A stretch of DNA of 64,000 nucleotides. It comes from Mansonella perstans (lineage: Eukaryota; Nematoda; Chromadorea; Rhabditida; Onchocercidae). The first letter of the stretch is position 1. Each line of letters begins with the position of its first letter. The notes under the pieces were generated by a model. It saw nothing but the letters and a program-made list of their open reading frames with translations. It did no database searches and was not told where the DNA came from. Of this stretch, positions 27,465 through 38,845 are shown in pieces. The translations under genes were made by a program, and so were the position numbers. The stretch spans positions 744,001 through 808,000 of the forward strand of contig JBAMDO010000578.1 of the NCBI GenBank assembly GCA_037074765.1, written 5' to 3'.

Positions 27465-30400
27465 ATGTTCAAAAAACGAAAGAAATCGGTATTTTTGTGT
27501 ACGGGGAAGGTGGTGAGTTCTTAAACTTCTGTTCTAGGAACTTTTCCTGGATTGCATGCTGAGGGAAATTAATGATGCGTTTTTTCCACTAGGATACAAG
27601 AAGAGAAAAATAAATACAAAATATCACTCATATCATTTCTGATCTCTTTTAATACCAAAACAGCCAATTTCCTATTGTTATCACAAGTTTCGTGCTTTTC
27701 TCACTTCGGAGATTTGTTTCCTTCGATTAGACATTAGACATTCCTAATCTTTTTTCATCTTTTTTTTTCTTGAATAATTAAAATGCTGCTGAAAAAAAAT
27801 GACATAATAAATGTATTTCAGATGGAAGAAGATCGATTGGGAATGTCGATAACAGGTGATGTCGCTGAGATCATGAAGGATACAAACGGTGTTATTGGTG
27901 TATCAGTTGGTGGGGGTGCACCATATTGTCCCTGTATCTACGTGGTACAGGTTTTCGAAAATTCACCGGTAGCTTTGGATGGACGAATTAAAGCCGGTGA
28001 CGAAATTGTGAGGTGGAAGGTTCATTTCAAATGATTGCCAAATATCATAGGAAATATTCGAAATTAAAACTAACTTAGGAAACTTGTACATATCCTCTAA
28101 CGCATCCAGTGGCTAACATTGAACTTGATTAAATCGAATAGAGTTAACCTTGCTTAAACATTATGATCTATTTCACTTATTTTATCAAAATTTAATTTGA
28201 ATCATATTTTATGTACTTCAGTGTAAATGGTATTCCGGTAAAGGGAGAAAATAAAACGGCGGTTGCAAAGATAATCCAAGAAACACAAGGATCTGTTAAG
28301 CTTGGATTCAATGTTCTTCATGCTGAGATATTAGATGTATCATTAATATCGTAAATAACTACTTACTTTTTATTTGAACATTTATTAATGTGAAAGATGT
28401 AAAAGAGCTTTAGGAACTGAAATTAAAACGTTCAATTTTTATGAAACAATGATTGCTTGATAAGTTGTTGTGTAATATTGAAAGTCATAACAAAAACAAA
28501 TTCATAATATTGAAATTCATGGAATAGAATCTTTCTAAATCCTTTTTTTAAACAATTTCTTCAAATTTGCAAAGTAAGAAATATTTGAAAGTCGAGTAAT
28601 TAGCAATAATTTGTATAGAAATGTTTCACTGATTCATTTATTGATGACTCAATCTAAATGATCAATTTCAGGGGCATACATTAGACATAGCATTGAAGAA
28701 GATGAAACACCGTATGGTAGAATCAATAACTTCGGAAACCGCTGACGCATTAGGATTATCTAGAGCAATTTTGTGCAATGACCTTCTGCTTCAGAAGTTG
28801 AATCATTTGGAACGTTGCTCTCAGTTGTACAAGAAACTTATCAAACATCTCAGTGCTTTGCTCAGTTCTAATTATCATGTCGCCAGAACTCAAAAAGGTT
28901 TCCGTAAATTGCACAAATTATTCATAATTGGTACAAAAAAAAATCAAATTATTAAATTCCATTTTTAGTTCATCTAAATCTTGTCTTAAGAAAATGAATC
29001 TTGGTGATAAGTTGAAAATTTTTCGAAATTTCCCATCCTTTTCCTGTATTATAGTAACACAAATAGTTCAGTAGCTATCAAGAAATGATTCTTATAAATT
29101 TGCTGTCATACTGCTGAAAAAATTAATCACCGAATCGCAGAAATTTTTGAATGAAGTTGAATGGAATTTAACTGTTCAAATTTAATTTTTGTTGTGTTTC
29201 GTTGACAATTCGAGAAGTTAACAAAAAGATTTTTCCTTGTCTGCAAGTCGGGGCAGCTTTCATTCTACTTATTGGTTCTAGAAGTTCTTTTGGCTGCTGA
29301 TTTTTCAACTTGACATCACCGGCATTAATAGCAACAGTAAATACCAATAATAACCAATGAATCCATCAAACAAAACAAAAATCTTCAAAAAAAAAGTAAT
29401 ACTTATAGGAACATTAAAAAAAACCATTAACATCTCAATACTAAAAAAATTAAAACCTCAATTATACATGTAAGACATTACCCATAGCATAAACAAAAAC
29501 CTCATTAAAAGAAAACTGTTTCTAGTACTATGACAAAAGTTGCTAAGAAAAGATCAGTAGTAGCAGAGCATAAAATAGAAAAGACTAATATTGACAAAAT
29601 TCGTAGAAATTACTTAGGTGATATATCAGAATATCTTTTTTGAATGTTACAGAATTCGGTGATTTATTCTGCGAAATAGCAGCACGTGAAAGTTCCACAA
29701 CAATCAATGAAGCACTAACAACATTCGGCAATACACACCGAATTCTTGAAAAGTATACTGTAAGGTCAGTCATTTTTTTTATTTTTTGAAACTTATGCAA
29801 AGTATTGTGCTGTTTAGAATCTGTTATTTTGATTTGCGAATGATCGATCATATGTTATCGTTATTTGATTTTGACTGAAGAAAGAAGAATGCAAATTTAC
29901 ATATACGATCTTTGATCATTTACTTATCACTTATCAGTGTTTATCTTTGTTCATGATAGATTTTTTTCTTCTTCAAATCGATTTCATGCAACAATTTTTA
30001 TGTTTTTTTCTAAAACTTTTGATTTCACTGAATTTCTTCTCTTGAGCATTACAATTTTTAATGAATTTTATATAATTCAATTTTAGACTGGTAAAAAGTT
30101 TGCATCCAATAGTGCGTGATCTTAGTACATTCGCTGAAAAGGCAATTCCGGATACAAAATTAACTTTGAAGAAATATCTGGATGCCAAATTTGAATATTT
30201 GTCATTTTGCTTAAAGTTGAAAGAAATGGATGATGAAGAAATAGAGGCAGTTAGTTTTGATGAACCATTGTATCGTGCTGAAACGGGTAATTATGAATAC
30301 AGGTTGGTTTCCTGGGCTGATAACCCATTTGTACATTTTCGTTTCCGCACTTTTCCCACCTCTCGTTTTTTCTGAAATTTACTTTATCATGTGAGACATG

Positions 30401-31698
30401 TGAATGTGAATCATCGGTTTTTGACAAGAATTTATATAACGATTATCATTAAAAATGAAGGAAAATTTGGAAGATTTGATTTCAATTTCAGCTCTTCAAA
30501 AATATTGATTTCCAACTAAGTGGTTCACAAACTACAGGTAGTCCACGAGAGCTCATTGTAATAAAAGAAAACAAAGGGGCTGCTCTCTACCAAACTGAAT
30601 TTTTTATTAAAAATGTTCTACGTTTAACTAATATGTTAAAAACTTTGATCAAAGTTTATTTTCTAATTAAAAAAAATCTATTATTTTTGAACCTTGTGGT
30701 CTTTTTTGCTAATAAAAAAGCCGAAATAATCCTGTTCAAGAATAGATTGGGGACCAATGTTTTAAAAAATGATCGGTCCATTATTGAAAAACTTTGGCAT
30801 TTTAAATTGTATGTAGAAAAATGCCACAATTTGTGAAGTTTTTAAAAATTTAATTCAATTTCCAGACTGATACTGCGTTGTCGAGAGAACAGTCATAAAA
30901 AATTTGTAAAATTACGAAAGGATGTCATGGAAAAGTTGGAATTATTGGATCAGAAACATGGTTTGTTCATTTTACAATTTCAGATTATCTCATACAGCGT
31001 TAACTTTCAATTATGCAGGGCATAGTGGATAATGCATTATCGTTCGATTGTTTAATGTTGTGAGCAGAAAAGAAAAAATTTTAAAAAAAATTTTTGTAAA
31101 ATTTCTAAAATCAATTAATTTTGATAATTCAGAATAATTAGACATAATCATGCTGTACGCATTTTTAGTGCAAGATATCGGCGTTCAATTGTCAAATTTT
31201 GTAAAAGCAATGATGGAGAAACATGCAGAGTGTCGAGATGCTGTTTCTGGAGCAAGTAGATTATTTCCGATTGATATTGATCTTGAGCAAGTATGCCATC
31301 ATATAACTATATTATTATTACAATTACTATCAGTCATTTTAATAATTACTATATCACTGTTATCACAATAATTTAAAATATATCATAATAATTTTCACTC
31401 ACAAAGTTTCGCCATTTTAATTTCATTGTCAGAGACAATATGAAATAAAGTGACATCATTTGATTTTAATTATTTCATAGATATATTTGAAGATTTTTTT
31501 TGTTTTCACATTTGCGAATGATTAAATATAATTTACAAGCTTTTAATGCAATTATTACGACATCATATTAATACAACTTCATAACAGATTGTTCATCGAT
31601 ATAACACTAATGGTCGTTTATGCGATGAGAAGGAAGAGAATGATGGTATAGAGATAATGGAGAACTCAAAACCTGAAGATCTCCTCGACCTATCTTAA
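27465..31698 (+). CDS. pick1: PICK1, PDZ and BAR domain scaffold protein
   Basis: PICK1 dimerises through a membrane-curving BAR domain and uses its PDZ domain to bind C-terminal tails of protein kinase C and membrane proteins at endosomal, secretory and synaptic membranes. Nine exons fit in phase: 27465-27512, 27822-28012, 28222-28336, 28672-28897, 29653-29764, 30087-30302, 30866-30960, 31169-31290, 31588-31698 (TAA), total 411 residues (human 415). The PDZ domain (about residues 30-110) shows GVSVGGGAPYCPCIYVVQVF with the ligand-binding loop and VNGIPVKG. The BAR domain (about 120-360) begins at LDIALKKMKHR and includes ADALGLSRAILCND, KAIPDTKLTLKKYLD, KEMDDEE, LYRAETGNYEYR and MEKLELLDQKH. 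The tail is short and acidic. Exon 1 supplies a Lys/Arg-rich start (MFKKRKKSVF) where mammals have an acidic one; this exon is the least certain. Confidence 0.96.
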
Positions 31699-31771
31699 TG
31701 TACAACTAATCTGACCCTTATAATTCAAATGTTGCCAGCTAACCTGACCTTTATACTTCAAATTCTGGCCA

Positions 31772-31777
31772 AATAAA
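31772..31777 (+). terminator. Possible polyadenylation signal of PICK1
   Basis: A canonical AATAAA on the coding strand, 74 nt after the PICK1 stop codon, followed by a T-rich stretch. Confidence 0.5.
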
Positions 31778-33328
31778 TTTGCAAAGCAATTATTTTTGTT
31801 TTTTTTGTACATACTCGATAAGTTTAAAATATAGAAGAATTGATGAACTTTACATTCATAATAATTTGAAATAAAATAAAAATAACTACATAAGAAATGC
31901 TTGCTAAAAGTGTTTCTCTAAGATTTCTCTCAGAATTTCCAATGGAACATTGTTGCTTCATGTTGGTGTTATTGATTTTACCAATGATTTTACATATCAC
32001 AAATGTATTGTGGGCAAGTTTTGTATGCAAAATTATTTCATGCATCATTCGAATAAAATTTGTTCCATTTTATTTTCCTTTCTAAATGCGCACTTATTTT
32101 TTTTGATCATCTCATCCTGCAAAAATTATCTGTCTATGTTCATTTTAATGAATATTTATTCTTTTCACATACATTTAAAATTTCAAATTTTAATGGAATG
32201 ATTGGAAAGAATAAATTTTTAGAAGGAAAGAGAGAAAAGCATATGAGGAGTGATCGAGAGTGAAATACCCACTCGTCCTAGATGATTTAGCGCTTTCAAG
32301 GCTTTTTTTTTTTTCTTCTAGATTAGTGATCAGGTAGAGAAAGAGTGAGGTAAGTAAAAATCCATGATGGAATTAGCTTAGGCATTATCTTTTTTTTTTA
32401 GTGACCATGACAATAAGCTAATGGAGCGCAATTATCTTTGTCACATTTCTCTTCTCAATAATCTTTCGATGTATGGATCCCCTCATTGTTTGAAAAGGCC
32501 CGACATTGACAAGAGTGGCGCAAATCTGAATATTATATGACACACCAGGACAAAAAGTCCATAGAAGAGTTACAAGTGATTACGAGAGAGAAAAGGAGAG
32601 ATTAGAGACTCGTCAGGGTAGGGCAAATGCGCATTGCCCAATAGATGATGATAGTTCCTTCTGTCGCATTCTCACTGCTACTATTGACATATGCGCTCAA
32701 ACTCCCAACAACTACTATACTCTTTATACACGCCTTTTGCTGTTCTCTGCTACAAAGGCGCAAATGTTCTTCATTTTTTCCTTTATTTCTCTAACTTTTC
32801 CACTTTTTCATATCGTTGATAGGATTGAAGAAAAGAGGCACCTGACGACGATGACACAAGTGCGCCTCTCTCATCACCCTTAAATAACTCTTCTCCCTCC
32901 GCGCTTCCATAGCTTCCTTCCTTTCTTCCTTCCCGTATCTGTTCTATTTTCAAAACTTGCCAAACAATAAGCAATAACATCAATTTCTCTTCCAACTATT
33001 ATTTATTTAACTTATTTACTATTTATTATTAATTATTTATTGTTAAATAGCATAAAATTTATTAAAAGGCCTCATTCTGCTTAATATGTTTTCATTGTAC
33101 TTTCTATACATGCATACATACATTTTACAATCGAAAAGTTAAGCTAAATAAAATGTATTATTTGGGGAAAGTAATAGATTCAAACTATAACGACCAATTT
33201 CTTTTCCTTCACTCTCTCTTTCTGCCCTTTTTTTTTTTACAATTTTCCAATCATTATAATAACTATTTGTTCCGTAAGCGACTTCTTTTAGGTTCTTTTA
33301 AAGAGACAATCTTAAGTTATGGACATAC

Positions 33329-33464
33329 ATATGTTGTATGATAGTGAATAAGGTACCAGGTAGTAGTAGTGTAGTAGTAATAGTAGTAATATTACGATAT
33401 GTTGTATGATAGTGAATAAGGTACCAGGTAGTAATAGTGCAACAGTAATAGTAATAATATCATG
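33329..33464. repeat. Two tandem copies of a 68-bp unit
   Basis: Copy 1 (33329-33396) and copy 2 (33397-33464) both begin ATATGTTGTATGATAGTGAA, continue through AAGGTACCAGGTAGTA, then diverge slightly in a TAG/TAA-rich trinucleotide stretch. The unit length is not a multiple of three and no coding function is suggested. Confidence 0.85.
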
Positions 33465-34047
33465 ATATAATCTGATTTAGTCAAACACAAAGACAGTTGA
33501 GAAGTGGGTAAATGAGATTGAGATTTTTTCATGATTCCTGCAGCTATGACACTTATCTGTTAGTGTATGTTAGCTGTAAAAATCAAAAATTGTCTCCTGG
33601 CCAAATCTTATTTAAAAGAGTTCAAATATGATAGTCATAGGATACATCTACCTATGCTAAATGCCCAAAGACAGATTATCACTTGAAAACTGCCCACAAT
33701 GGCTAAATATTGAATTCGTTTTCTGAAATTTCCGGTATCCAAAGATTCTGAAAACATTTCCGGTATCCATTTGTTCCATTTATTTAGTCGTAACTGCACA
33801 AATGCATGTAAGCATGGCATGAAAAGTGCACTCATTCATTGCACTATATGGAATGTGTTATCAATATATGCCTCTTTTTGTCTTACATTGAGATTCACCG
33901 GGATAAAATCTTGGCGTATTTAAGGATTCGGCTTACTTCATACCATCTCTCTTCGTCTATTCCATTACATGCTTGCACTAGAAGCTATCTTTATGTTCAT
34001 AATAGTTTGTTAAATAAACAAACGATTATATGATCAAGGAAGGCTAC

Positions 34048-34073
34048 GAATGACCACCATCAAGTGGTCATTC
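34048..34073. repeat. Perfect 10-bp inverted repeat, 6-nt loop
   Basis: GAATGACCAC and its exact complement GTGGTCATTC flank the loop CATCAA. The function is unknown. Confidence 0.8.
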
Positions 34074-34340
34074 CTTTGTCATGATTCAAATAATTCCTTT
34101 GACTTCAGAGCGGATACTTTATGATAGTAGAGAGAATGGAATAGAAAAAACTGTGATTATTGTGCTAAAAGTGTAGGAGGAAGTAACAAAAGTTGTCAGG
34201 GGTAAATAGCTATGAATGTGACTAAAAATACTTCATAAAAGTTGGTAAGAATTAGAAAATTTTTCGCTTTCAGGAAAAGCTCTTAGCATTTGATTTTTTT
34301 TTTCCATACAGTTCCATTAAAAAAGTTTCGATACAATTAC

Positions 34341-34461
34341 TTCATCAAATCGAAACCCGCTGCTACTCATTTTACACTCAATGTGAATTTTACACTCATT
34401 TCGACATCTCAGTTACGTCAACTTTAATTAATGAGTAGCAGTAGATTTCGACGCGGATGAT
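34341..34461. repeat. Imperfect long inverted repeat (foldback) upstream of FLYWCH gene
   Basis: A left arm at 34350-34371 (TCGAAACCCGCTGCTACTCATT) pairs with a right arm at 34430-34451, with 19 of 22 positions complementary. Beyond small internal loops, TCATC (34342-34346) pairs with GATGA (34456-34460). The 58-nt loop contains two copies of TTTTACACTCA. It could be a small non-autonomous foldback element, a structured RNA precursor or a regulatory site. It ends 180 bp before the proposed FLYWCH start codon. Confidence 0.65.
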
Positions 34462-34640
34462 TTGAATTGAATTTGCGATTTTCTTATCACCAAGCCATTT
34501 ACGAGATAAAGTGCTGTTAACTGTTAATTTAGATTGACAACGAGATAAACTGCTAATAACTTAAACAACCAGAAAAAACACTTCAGGATTATACAAACTG
34601 GAAAATACTTTAAGCTATACGTCCAGGTCATAAGGAAATT

Positions 34641-36866
34641 ATGCCAGCAGATCAATCGCGTCGCAATTATCCTGTAAAAAGGTATATAATTCATCCTTTT
34701 CTTTTCTCTATTCAAATCATATATTAAAAAAGACAACATTCATAGAAGATATTGCTTGAATGTTTTGGATACTTAAGCAACAAATCACAACAGTTTTCAA
34801 ATGAGCTAATATAGGCCAAGTATACTTTTGCTAGGCCTTGTTAATCTTGATTGCTTTCAGTACATCCTAAATATTCTCGTCATTATTGAAATTTGGCTGT
34901 AGTACAGAGTATCACTTGGATTTCGTTAGTGACTAAATCCATAATGACGTTTATTTCTTGCTTCAAAAGTTTCTCAGTTTGAAGAATTTCTGTTGGTTTT
35001 TATATTACAAACGATTTCAGCAATGATGAAGATGTTAAAGGATCGGTCAATGCGGGGACATCTTCATTTTCGTTGGATATAACCGCCAGAGGTCGACCAT
35101 TAATCATTTTCAAAGGATATGAGCATCGTCAAGTTCGAGTTGATCGAGCGCGTAATTTGAAGGCTTATCGGTAATTGTTCTTAACATAGATAATTGGTGA
35201 TGTAATTGGTTGATCAGTATTATATATCCACGATATGAAGTGTATTGAACTGGATGAGAAGTAACTTTGTTATTTTTCTCTTTTTTATAGATGTATCAAG
35301 AAAAAATGTAAAGGACGTTTGCATACTGATTACAATGATACGAATGTGAGAATTGTTAGCGAGCATGTTCATGAACCAAATTTCGATGCTGAATTTGTTA
35401 GTTTCTTCCTTTTTCTTATCCATAACGAATATTTCAGGATTGTTTGCATTTACAAGCACGTTTTCATTCAAATTATATTTGTTATGAATAATTTTTTGCA
35501 TATGTTTAGAAGCGCCGAAGACGTACGCTACTTCGAGAATTAGCGCAAAAAGGTAATGTTTCACCATCTCAGATAATTCAAAAAGCTCGAGATCTCGAAA
35601 TGCAATATCATGATGTTTGTGAGTCTACAAAAACAAGCTATGCTGCAGAAAGACGGTAAGTGCTTGAATTTTCCTCACTCTTTGTTCAGAATTTTACTGC
35701 AAGTCGAATATAGGTTTTAATTGTAATAAGACAATATTTTAGTTTGGACTAAAGAGAAGTAAAGAGGATTTTAATGTCGTAGGCGAAATGACCAACTTTA
35801 GTTGCTAACTGAAGTGAAACGATGATTTCGAGTAACACATGAATTATAGATATTTCACTGATTTTGTACAAGCGAGTGCACTGGTGCAGATTAATTAGTC
35901 ATTTTGTTTTAGATATATTCAACGATATTGGAATCGGCAAAAGCAGCAGGAATTCTCCAACAGAAATAGATTATTGCCAATAAACCAACAGGTTTGGGAT
36001 TTTTTTCTGTCTTTCATATTGATAGAAAAGTGTGCATCGGCAGTGGATTAAAGTAGAAGTATACAGTTGAGTATTTAATAAAACTTAATTTTATCAAAAA
36101 CCTATGCTTTGAAAAGATCGTTTTAAAGTTCATTTTGCTGGTGCAAGCAAATTTTTCGTTTGATATTGGAATTTCAAGAATAACTTTAACAGTTCAGAAA
36201 TGATGAGATTTTGTTATCCCTTATATTTCATAATGAAACGTTCAGAGGGATAGAATTTCATGAGTTAGATTTTATCTTTTGTATTTTCTTGGTTCACTCT
36301 TTCACTTGTACTCACTGTTTTATTGATTTGGACATTTTCAGATAATGGATTGTAACAGTCAATTGAAAATAGAACAAAAGGAAGATGAAACATTTGTAGA
36401 GGAGGAATCTGTTAAGGGGCCGTCTTTGTTTTCGAATGATTCTGTTCCGATATCCGAACAGTTCAATCAGTTCCTTCAAATGACCACTAATGGTATAGCT
36501 AATGGCGGTAGCGCTTCAGCGATGAACGTTTATTTAAACTTACTTCTGCAACAGATGCTTTCAAATGCAGTAGGAAATAGCTCCAGCAACAGCATTCAGG
36601 AAACAGATGATTATTGTTCATCAAATTCCTCACGTCAGGATCAATTTCCATCGAGCATAAAAGAAGCGTTGGTTGATACAGGAATTCAGACAAGTAGTGA
36701 TGAATCCAGAATTCGTGCACCTCTTCATGATGCCGCGGTACGTGACACATTAGCCTTAGAGTTGGGAACCATCCTGGCAAAAAAATTCTGGCCTCAGCAT
36801 TATTTGCGAGAAGATAAACTGAAACTTATGGTTGATGTTGTTGGTAAGCTGCTTGATTGCTGTTAA
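34641..36866 (+). CDS. FLYWCH zinc-finger DNA-binding protein (PEB-1-like candidate)
   Basis: A probable nuclear DNA-binding protein. Six exons fit in phase: 34641-34681, 35021-35170, 35291-35396, 35510-35655, 35913-35991 and 36342-36866 (TAA), giving 348 residues. Residues of about 33-92 match the FLYWCH layout: aromatic positions in FSLDIT and FKGYEH, then AYRC-IKKK-C, then after 18 residues an HVH pair. The usual Trp two residues before the first Cys is replaced by Tyr. A strongly basic patch KRRRR follows at about 100-104, then a helical segment (LRELAQKGNVSPSQIIQKAR). The second half is Ser/Asn-rich with a helical, hydrophobic end (LALELGTILAKKFWPQHYL). Nematode PEB-1 has one FLYWCH domain and is the best candidate relative, but I did not align it. 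A good donor GTAAGC at about 36843 could extend the gene past the stop used here. A CAG at 34624-34626 may be the leader acceptor. Confidence 0.82.
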
Positions 36867-37631
36867 TTTCATTTTTACTATAATAAGTGTCTCAAGTTCA
36901 GTATCATTATTCAGCAGTAGACGAACATTTCTAATTCTTTGTAATTTCCAAAAAAAGTCGGAAAGTTATCGTAATTGCGGTTTTACTTGGTAAGAGGTAT
37001 AGGAATTACTATTTGTTTTTCAATTGATTAACAAATATTAATTCAGCTGAACACGGATTTGAAATATGTTTTATTATTGTTTCAGTCTTCTGTTTACTTG
37101 TGATACAGAAGGGTATTTTCTCATTCTACCTCACTTCTTCATAATTTAAACTATGAAATTTACGAAAAACCAGTTAGAAATTTCTTTAGTTCTACTGAAT
37201 AACCGGGAATATTTGTAAAGGAAAATATGTAGCTATCAACTTTATTTTTGGAATTACAAATGAAATAGCTTCAAGGAATATATACAGTATGCTTCTTGAC
37301 TGGATGCGAAAGTTTGAAGTTAAATGCATAAAGCATATTGTAATTGAAATTTTAAGAATTCTTTTATTAAATTTTATGTAAAAATATTTATTTGGGTGTT
37401 TTTGAAAATTTCTAAAAATTTGAAATTTTGTTTTTGGTTTTATGTACATTAAATTATTGAATGTAAGAAATCGTTTCTGATCAGTATGTTGTAACTTACA
37501 GGTTGCTTGTTTCAAATCTGCTGTGCCAAATCATTTCAGCATACTGTTATTGTTTTTTTTTCATCTTATTGTGTAAAAATGCACTTAGAAATAAGTTGTA
37601 ATGCGTGTATTTTGTGTTTTTGTGGAACTTT

Positions 37632-38207
37632 GTGGAAAAGTTTTCAAATGGATTTTGCAATGCGTGTATTTTTGTACAATTCAAATCTAAAATAGAAATT
37701 ATCAATAATTCTACAGTCCAAAAAAAGGTAGATATTCCATGGAAATATACATCGTCATTTTTATACTTTTTTGTATACATTTTTTTTATGTTTTATTTTT
37801 TATATAAATGTTAATGGTCACACCATGAATTTGTCACATACATTTTTTCGAGCTTCTTTTTGCAAAACAGAATTGCTTGGCCGTTTATGTTTACATTATT
37901 TACAGTTTTTTTTCCTCAGCTTTTTTGTGCAGAATTTCGTTTTTATTAATCGTGGAAAAGTTTTCAAATACATTTTGTAAGGCGTATATTTTTGTGTATT
38001 CAAATCTGAAACAAAAAATTCAGGCTTCTTGTTGCAAAATTCTTTACAGCTTATTAGTAACATCCGGTCGCGGTTTAAAAACGGTATCTTGAGCATTAGG
38101 AAGTCTTACTTGTTTGGGAACTAGTAGATTCAGGTCCAGATAGAGCATTTTATCAATTTTCTAGTTCAAAAAAGGTATATGTTCCATCGAAATATATATC
38201 GCCACAT
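37632..38207. repeat. Diverged direct duplication, two main copies
   Basis: Copy 1 (37632-37757) and copy 2 (37952-38207) share a first block starting GTGGAAAAGTTTTCAAAT and running to TTCAAATCT, and a second block with TCCATnGAAATATAnATCG. Copy 2 has about 130 bp of extra sequence between the blocks (38020-38160). A partial third match (AATGCGTGTATTTTGTG) lies at 37600-37616. This looks like an old local repeat family or the remains of a mobile element with two insertions. Confidence 0.65.
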
Positions 38208-38675
38208 ATGCAGTTCTTGAAATATTAGTGATATTGCTTTTTAATTTTTGTTTGTACCTGAATTGCGATTGTCAAAATCAAATGAAAAATGGAATCAGAT
38301 GGAAATTTCTTTAAAAAATAAGGTTCATTAATTTCTCATAAAAAAAAACTTTCATGGGAATCAGACTATTTTTTCTCGACTCCTCATGCAAAATCCAACA
38401 TTTAGTGCTTCGTTAAAGGAGAAATTTCAGGATTAATTGGTGTGGATTTCAAACAGACTAGATTTTGAAAATTTTTCTCAGTCGTTTTAAGATTTGTGAA
38501 AAAAGTGTGGTTGATTCGGGTGCTCCAATCATTTCAAAAGATTAATATTTCAAAATGCCTTTGTATATTTATTCATTACGCAATTGAAAATATAGATTGC
38601 AAAAGCAGGCTTAGCCCTTATTATCAATGATTATAAAGGAAACTTATAAGCACATAAGTTACTTATAAGCAGCCC

Positions 38676-38845
38676 ACACTACCTTTGGTAGCCTGATAGA
38701 ACAGTTCCGTGTTCGCCAAATACGAAAAGTTTTCCTTGGATCACATCACGTTGAAACGACCGCCAAATTGAGCTTCAGTTGCCAATTGAATCAATTTCTT
38801 TGTTGCACTCAAATCTCCTCCAATGTTCTGCAATATCATTTTTAG
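38676..38845 (-). pseudogene. Possible decayed coding fragment, unidentified
   Basis: G+C content rises here compared with its surroundings. On the minus strand one frame reads ILQNIGGDLSATKKLIQLAT and on to GGRFNVM before a stop; a second frame continues with GKLFVFGEHGTVLSGYQ up to a GTAGTG donor-like site. The two halves would need a frameshift to join. The first half has a weak resemblance to the middle of short-chain dehydrogenases (GDL...FGG..NV), too weak to name. The opposite strand is also open for about 58 codons, so neither strand is proven. Confidence 0.25.

Larger units (their letters stand above)
31699..34340. other. Intergenic region, PICK1 to FLYWCH gene
   Basis: A possible PICK1 polyadenylation signal AATAAA is at 31772-31777. 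Around 32440-32990 the base composition is somewhat richer in G+C with long CT tracts; an antisense Glu/Lys/Ser frame at 32783-32995 is a by-product of these tracts. A 68-bp tandem duplication lies at 33329-33464 and a 10-bp perfect hairpin at 34048-34073. No exon is supported. Confidence 0.5.

Noticed and set aside
32783..32995. Glu/Lys/Gly/Ser-rich minus-strand frame
   Set aside because: Its composition follows from CT-rich tracts on the plus strand; no motif or splice partner is seen.
36499..36780. Minus-strand open frame within the FLYWCH gene
   Set aside because: It is antisense to the last FLYWCH exon, which has coherent splice sites and composition.
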